Made by a program: the position numbers and the translations under genes. Shown in pieces: positions 58,120-64,000 of a DNA stretch of 64,000 bases (its first letter is position 1; the number at the start of each line of letters is the position of its first letter). This DNA is from Stomorhina lunata. Its lineage: Eukaryota; Arthropoda; Insecta; Diptera; Rhiniidae. The DNA lies in the NCBI GenBank assembly GCA_933228675.1, contig OW121743.1, positions 62,441,118-62,505,117 on the forward strand, in the 5' to 3' direction. The notes under the pieces were generated by a model. The model worked only from the letters and a program-made list of their open reading frames with translations. It was not told where the DNA came from and did no database searches.

Positions 58120-59740
58120 TGACAGAGGAACAATGTGACTTTCCAAAAGTATGCTACAGAATATTAACTAAAAGGTATCTGCTTTTGATCGATAGTAAAA
58201 TCAGTGAGTTAAGAGTTTTGTTAAAACTAATTGTAATCAAGTAATAATTATTTTCAACATCCCAAAAGTATGCTTAACAAATTTGCTAACAGTATATAAA
58301 TATCAGTGTTAAGATCTATTTTTCCCATTTCTAATTTATGATAAAATAATGTTTAATAATGTTTTAAGTGGTTTTAGAAAAATCTTCCGATTCCATATAT
58401 ATTTTCTAAAGATAGCCTATGTAAAATTTTATAAAAAATTTCTTTTTAATATCCAAAAGAATTCAATACAAATTTATAAAAAATATGGGTAATTCGTTTC
58501 GAATCAACTGCATAAATCTTGCGCTTGGCTGTTTTAACTAAGCCAGGGATAAAACTAAACATTTAATATATCCATAGTGTTGCTCTATTCTACTTGAACT
58601 TGACTCAAATTAAATAAATAATAAAATAACTCCTCAAAGTATGCAGTAGTTTTAATATATACTAACTTACATTTCGAATAAATTAGATGGCACATATAAA
58701 GTCCCGTACGAGAGATTTAGCTTGTTCGATATGAAACTTAATCTATTTTAAAAGATTTTCATATCTTTTGGATTTCGAAAAATGTTAATTTATATAAAAA
58801 AATTTCATGTTAACACCTAAAAGTATACAATACAAATAAAAAAAATCTGGTACATGAAATTTGTTATCAAATTACGCCTAAAAGTATGCAATACTTTTAA
58901 TATAGACATACATATATTTCCATTCAAATACACTTCTCATATTAAGTCACGAAGGAAGATTAATGGATATAAAATTAAACCTAATATATATAAAAAGTGT
59001 TCCATACTTTTTGGATTTTGAAAAACATTAAATTATAATAAAAATTTTATTAAAAATTTAATTTTTTAAGGAATCGGGTTCATATCGACTATATTAATCT
59101 GGCCTTTATCTGGCTTTACTGATCTAGGGATTAAACTAGGCATGCGATCTAAATCGAAATTTAAATTTCATTTTAAAAAATAACTCCTAAAAGTATGCAG
59201 TAGTTTTAACATTAACTAACATTTATTTCGATTCAAATAGATTCCTTATATATTAAGTACCTCAGAAAGATTTTAGGTCTTCGATACGATACAAATTCCT
59301 ATTGATTGAAAACTGTAGCATACTTCTTGGATTTCGAAAACACATTCTTATTTATTTAAAAATATTGCACACTTTTTGAATTTAATTGAAGTTTTTTGAA
59401 AGAGAAATAGATCGTTTAATATTTGGCCTTATCCATTTTTAAGAAATCGGGTTCATATCGACTATATAAATCTGCCTTTGTCTGGTTTTACGGATCCAGG
59501 CATTAAATTAGGCAATCGATATAAATTGAAATTAAAATTTCATTTATTATAAAATAACTCCTAAAAGTATGCAATAGTTTTAAAATCAACTAACATTTAT
59601 TTCGATTCAAATAGATTCCTTATATATTAAGTACCTCAGAAAGATTTTAGTTCTTCGATACGAAACAAATTCTAATTGATTAAAAACTGTAGTATACTTT
59701 TTGGATTTCGAAAACAAAATCTAATTTATTTAAAAATAGT
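58120..59740 (+). repeat. Degenerate tandem repeat, about 250-376 bp
   Basis: Units begin near CTCCTAAAAGTATGCAGTAG and carry TTTCGATTCAAATAGATTCC, TATTAAGTACCTCAGAAAGA, TACTTTTTGGATTTCGAAAA and CGGGTTCATATCGACTATA. Copies lie near 58140, 58630, 58860, 59190 and 59565. The 59190 to 59565 interval (about 376 bp) is the best-preserved pair. The AAAGTATGC word also occurs alone at 60690 and 62233. Confidence 0.75.
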
Positions 59741-59741
59741 G

Positions 59742-60290
59742 CAAACATTTTTTTATCAAAAATTTTTTTATCAAACATTTTTCTATTAAAAAATTTTTTT
59801 ATCAAAAATTTTTCTATTAAAAAATTTTTTTATCAAAAATTTTTCTATGAAAAATTTTTCTATAGAAAATTATTTTATCAAAAATTTTTCTATAGAAAAT
59901 TGTTTTATCAGAAATTTTTCTATAGAAAATTATTTTATTGAAAATTTTTCTATAGATAATTATTTTATCAAAAATTGTTCTATAAAAAATTTTTTTATCA
60001 GAAATTTTTCTATAAAAAATTTTTTATCAAAAAATTTTTTTATAAACAATTTTTTTATGGAAAATTTGTTATCAAAAATTTTTCTATAGAAATTTTATTA
60101 TCAAAAATTGTTTTATAAAAAATTTTCTTAAAAAAATGTTTCTATAGAAGAGTTTTTTATTAAAAAATTTTCTATGGAAAATTTCTTATCAAAAATATTC
60201 TATAGAAAACTTTTGTATCAAAATTTTTTCTATGAAATTTTTTTTATCAAAAATTTTTCATTGGACAATTTTTTGGATCGAAAATATCTA
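59742..60290. repeat. Minisatellite array J, 30-bp unit (same type as array I)
   Basis: About 18 units of TTTTATCAAAAATTTTTCTA plus TAGAAAATTA, more diverged than array I. Ends TTTTTTGGATCGAAAATATC like the end of 45430-45870. The 80-codon frame 59847-60089 is repeat-derived. Confidence 0.93.
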
Positions 60291-60329
60291 AAAAAGATAA
60301 AAATCTAAAATTGTTTAATATTCGAATTT

Positions 60330-60660
60330 ATTTCTGTTTTGAAAAATATTCCCAATATTTACAAAACTATTCCCAATTTTTACAAAAATAATGGTGTCGT
60401 GGCAACAATGTTCGATATTATATATCTTTGTTCTCTCGAACCATGTATTTTGTTGCTGTAAATTAGATTTTGATTTGTTTCTTGCCTATTTTGTTTTTGT
60501 CTTTTCTTTAACAAAGCGGCACCAACCAACTCTGTTAACATCCAAATTCCAACTGAATGATTTTAATACTCATTTTAATGAGTTTTATTAATGATCGTGG
60601 TATTTACGAAAATTAAAAAAAATCATCGGCTTCTGGTGGTATGGGCTGCCTACTCCTGCT
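60330..60660 (+). repeat. Dispersed segment, second copy, attached to array J
   Basis: Colinear with 45871-46190 (CAACTCTGTTAACATCCAAA, GAGTTTTATTAATGATCGTG, TCATCGGCTTCTGGTGGTAT). The similarity stops at the same point (CTACTCCTGC), after which the flanks differ (TTGTATGTTATA here, ATATAACCCCGT there), which fixes the right border of the module. Confidence 0.85.
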
Positions 60661-60662
60661 TG

Positions 60663-60745
60663 TATGTTATATATTATTTATATCATCATAAAAGTATGCT
60701 ACACAAATGTTTCTGAAATATTTTATACTTTCGATCGATATCGAA
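60663..60745 (+). repeat. Segment shared with 50420-50515
   Basis: TATGTTATATATTATTTATA, AAAGTATGCTACACAAATGT and TTTCTGAAATATTTTATA in the same order as at 50420-50515. A dispersed fragment of unknown class that begins immediately after the module ending at 60660. Confidence 0.7.
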
Positions 60746-62320
60746 TGGGGCGATTTGATTTTTGAAAATCTTATAGATTTTACTTCATATCGAATTACGT
60801 ATGACTTCCTTGGCAAAACTGACCAGTCAGAGGTTTGTATATATACAAATTCAAATCTTCTAAAGAAGAAAAATAAAAATTTTCGCAAAATTTTAATAGT
60901 ATCAAAGAAAATAACAACCAATTATAAAGAAGAAACAAATTTTATATAATTTTTGTTCTTTGAAGAAGAAACCCCATAAAATGATTGTATCTTAATACAA
61001 ATTCTTTTATTATATTTTTTTAATAATATCCACATTTATGCATTAAAATACATTTCAACCACTAACAAGGCCTTTTTGTAAGCAATAAAAAACAGAGATA
61101 CCAAAGTCATCATCATTATTATCATTATATAAATTTTTTTTATAAGAAAGTGTGTATGTCTGTCTGTTTCTATATCTGCATGTAATTCGTAATGTTCTGT
61201 AAAGTGGAAAAAATTGAGAACAAAAAAAAAAGTTGTTTACTTTTTTTAATATTTTAACATCCTACTTACATATGAACAATTTCATTTTCTTTGTAATTTA
61301 AAATTTTTTATAATTTTCATATGTATGTATTTTTTTTCTATGTATATGAATGATTTAGAAAACTGTTTATTTGTATGTGTTTCGAGAGTAGAAATATTAA
61401 GTTTTTCTTTCATTTTCTTTGTTAACAAATATACCCATATGAGTGTTTTGTGTTTAAGAGTTTTTTCCATTTTTTGCATAAAAATTAAATTATATTAAAA
61501 ATATAGAAATGAAGGCCGCAATAGCAAGAGAAAAAAAAATTCACATAAAAAACTTGAATATGATACTTATGATGCCAACTTCAAATGTTCTTTAATATTA
61601 CATTTTTAACTTGTTTTTTTTTTTTTGCTTTCGTTGTATAATTTTCTCCAGCTAATAGGACCTGGGGTTTGGTTTGTGGGTCTCTGTTTTTTGCCGGCTT
61701 TTGCTGTTTGTTAAAATATTAATTCTGTTTGTAGTTTTTGTTTTCTTGTCTAAATTGGTCTGGCTGGTATTATCTTTTATGTATGCTAATGTAATAACTA
61801 AAAAGAAAAATTTTCTATAATGTTTTCGTTTGTACATTTGTATATGTGAGTATTGGAAAATTGGCGGAGTTTTCTTAGTTTTGCTGTTTGCATTTACAAA
61901 TAATTTTATTTTATTTCTTTTATGTTTTCGTTTTTTTTTGTTCCTGCAATTTAATCAGCAAATATGATAATTATTAAAAGGAAATTATGCAAAAAAGGGA
62001 GAAAAAGTAGTGCATACTTTAAGGAAGCATATTAGTTGTATTGCTGTAGCATATATTAGGGAGTTGTTAGGCAGTCAGTGGTATTAGCATACTTTAGGGG
62101 TGTAATAACAAGGGAATTAGTGTTTTAAGCAGGAAAGTAATAAAAAATATATAATCAGAGGGAAACGAAAGAAATTTCTTGATAATGTCTGGAATATTAG
62201 AAAATTTGTATAAGTGAAATTTAATTTCTGGAATTTCCTGAAAGTATGCAATACAATTTTTCAGAAAAATCCTATCGATTTTATATAGATGATTTTCAGA
62301 GTCAGATTATCGACTAAAGA
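60746..62320. other. Single-copy A/T-rich interval
   Basis: Contains an ATCATCATTATTATCATTAT tract near 61109. Frames at 60707-60949, 61282-61479 and 61652-61837 are low-complexity and unsupported. No element recognised. Confidence 0.45.
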
Positions 62321-62675
62321 TTACTATTCAAACAGAAACAACAACAACAAATATGAGAAACAACAACATCAAATTTGAGAAACAACATCATCAAATTTGA
62401 GAAACAACAACTCAAATATGAGAAACAAATTTCTAGATGCACAATTTTGTTCTGAAAAATTTTGATCAAATACTTTTTGGGAAAATATTTAATCTTCAGT
62501 GTAACCATAAATAAAACCTGTTTTTTTGTTTAAACTTTGAACGTATTTTTTCTGTATTTTATCAAATAAAAATCATCTGTTAAGTGTGACCACAATTTTT
62601 TTATTATATTGTTTTGACAATCTTTTACTCAAAATATTTGATTTAAATGTTTAATGAGTCTGACCGTACTTTAAG
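62321..62675 (-). mobile_element. MITE-1, truncated inverted copy
   Basis: Reverse complement of 27508-27853. The terminal end (complement of CTTAAAGTACGGTCA) is at 62675 and the match stops internally at TTACTATTCAAAC. It carries about four copies of the internal TCTCAAATTTGATG repeat against three in the other copy. The other TIR is missing, so it is a broken copy. Confidence 0.85.
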
Positions 62676-62708
62676 AATAATTTTTTATCATTTATAATTT
62701 CATATTGG

Positions 62709-64000
62709 TGATCATAAAGAGTGTTCTAAAAAAAATATGCATTTACTATTTTAGACAAAATTTATCCATAGTGCAAGAAATAATTTATTTTTTGATCAAG
62801 TTGGTTTCTATAGATATGTCAGATACTATTATTTTAGAAATTATTAATTTTCTATAGTTATTTCAATCAAAATGGACTGCGAAAAAAAAGTTCGTGAAAA
62901 TATAATTAAAACTTTTCAAAAAAATCCGTCATGAACTTTTAAAAAAATAGCTAAAAATTTGAAAGTTGACCCTCGAACGGTTTCTAATGCCATCAGACGG
63001 TATAAGGAAAATCTGAGCATTGAAAGAAAACCTGGATCAGGGAGGAAAAAAGGTCCTACAGATATTGGTAAGGCAAAAGAAGTCGAGCGACTCTTTCGAA
63101 GAGCGCCTAACACTTCTTTAAGAAAAGCAGCTCGTACGGTGAAATGTTCTACGAATTTTGCACATAGAGTCAAAGCTTATGCTGGACTGAAGACATACAA
63201 AGTCCAAAAGGTTCCAGATCGCAGTGCTATAAAGAACTTAGAAGCAAAAAAACGAGCGAAAAAATTGAAGTCTGATTTTATAAAAAAATACACCTGTTGT
63301 GTGATGGATGATGAAACATTCGTACTGGCAGACTTTTCTCAACTTCCTGGTCAAGATTTTTATGTTGCTGATAAACGGGGCAATGTTCGGCAAGAGTTTC
63401 GCACAAAAAAAAAACAAACAAAATTCCCTAAGAAGTTTCTCGTGTGGCAAGCTATTTGCAGTTGTGGCAAAAGAAGTAAAGTATTTGTGGCATCTGGCAC
63501 AATAAACACAGAAATTTATATAAAGGAGTGCCTACAAAAACGGTTGTTACCCTTTTTAAGAGAGCACAGAGTGACTACATTTTTTTAGGCCCGATTTGGC
63601 ATCATGCTATTATGGAAAAAAGGCACTTGAGTGGTACTCAAAGAATAATGTCATTTTTGTACCACGAGAGGCAAATCCACCTAACTGTCCAGAACTTCGG
63701 CCTGTGGAAAGGTATTGGGCTCTGGTAAAAAAGGAATTGAAGAACACAGGAAAGATTTCCAAGAACATGTCCGATTTTAAGCGCAGGTGGAACACATGCT
63801 CCAAAAAGGTATCAGAAGCAACTGTAAAATCTTTAATGGGAGGGTTTCCGAAAAAAGTCGATAATTTTGCAAAACCCGAGTACTAAGTTAACATTTTAAT
63901 GCTAAATGATTTTGTATAATATGTCATTATATTTGCGTATTTTGTAAAGTTTTTATATTAAAATGTTTGATTTTTATTTAAGAAAATCCAACTACAAATT
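62709..64000 (+). mobile_element. Tc1/mariner DD37E element, right end outside window
   Basis: Transposase remnant with non-coding flanks. The left end is probably within 62709-62760 (AAGAGTGTTCTAAAAAAAAT follows a TA), but the TIR cannot be confirmed because the right end lies beyond base 64000. It lies about 35 bp right of the truncated MITE-1 copy. Confidence 0.6.
62872..63886 (+). pseudogene. DD37E Tc1/mariner transposase, two disabling lesions
   Basis: ATG at 62872 opens MDCEKKVRENIIKTFQKNPS, then an in-frame TGA (62932-62934) where a sense codon is expected. The frame continues with the DNA-binding region (FKKIAKNLKVDPRTVSNAIR, then PGSGRKKGP) and the first catalytic Asp in CVMDDETFV (63310-63312). 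Near 63586 a +1 frameshift produces TAG. In the new frame PDLASCYY holds the second Asp (63593-63595) and RPVERYWAL the Glu (63707-63709). I count 37 residues between them, which gives the DD37E signature (ITmD37E group). It ends AKPEY, TAA. Total about 338 codons, the usual length. Domain order is intact, so decay looks recent. Minus-strand frames here are shadows. Confidence 0.93.

Noticed and set aside
62916..63450. Minus-strand frames opposite the transposase
   Set aside because: Antisense shadows of a recognisable DD37E transposase.

Overview
The window looks like non-coding DNA from a muscoid (calyptrate) fly, possibly a blowfly. This is inferred from the extreme A/T richness (roughly 75-80 % by eye), eukaryotic intron signals, a DD37E Tc1/mariner transposase, LOA/R1-like and RTE-like retrotransposon relics, and dispersed repeats of a kind I recall from muscoid genomes (CCATAGCTCCCAT, GATTTAGCGATGTCAGT(C)CGTCCGTCC). 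No intact host protein-coding gene is visible. I could not run any search, so the species and host gene are not established.

About 19 kb, or 30 % of the window, is A/T-only minisatellite with 28-31-bp units: 1-1206, 4380-6660, 7655-10470, 11890-14640, 20345-22940, 24005-25250, 26050-27450, 30090-32430, 43965-45160, 45430-45870 and 59742-60290. Several arrays share a short palindromic core (TTTTCTATAGAAAA) but each has its own unit length and variant. Longer degenerate tandem repeats lie at 16480-19120 (about 345 then 120 bp), 40100-42600 (about 175 bp), 50639-51830 (about 130-150 bp) and 58120-59740 (about 370 bp).

Between arrays lie A/T-rich single-copy DNA and mobile-element remains. These are: a TIR element at 27508-28116 with a truncated inverted copy at 62321-62675; a TIR element at 36063-37085 with a second MITE nested in it (another copy at 53337-53577); an internally deleted Tc1/mariner element with TA duplications at 37595-38426; a palindrome-rich TIR element at 56457-57298; a tRNA-like SINE head at 49465-49545; non-LTR retrotransposon 3' ends at 52068-53057; and a decayed DD37E Tc1/mariner element running off the right edge (transposase 62872-63886).

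The best sign of a host gene is a textbook recursive-splicing ratchet point at 4171-4210 on the + strand, which would place at least the left part of the window inside a very long intron. Weaker gene-like signals cluster in the relatively G/C-rich stretch 38500-40070: a minus-strand donor site, a plus-strand acceptor followed by an open frame, and a CT/GAGA-rich TATA-containing region. A 60-bp, 52 % G+C island sits alone at 42661-42720. The most unusual feature overall is the dispersed palindromic minisatellite superfamily. At least one array type is carried in a module present twice (43965-46190 and 59742-60660), which suggests how the arrays spread.
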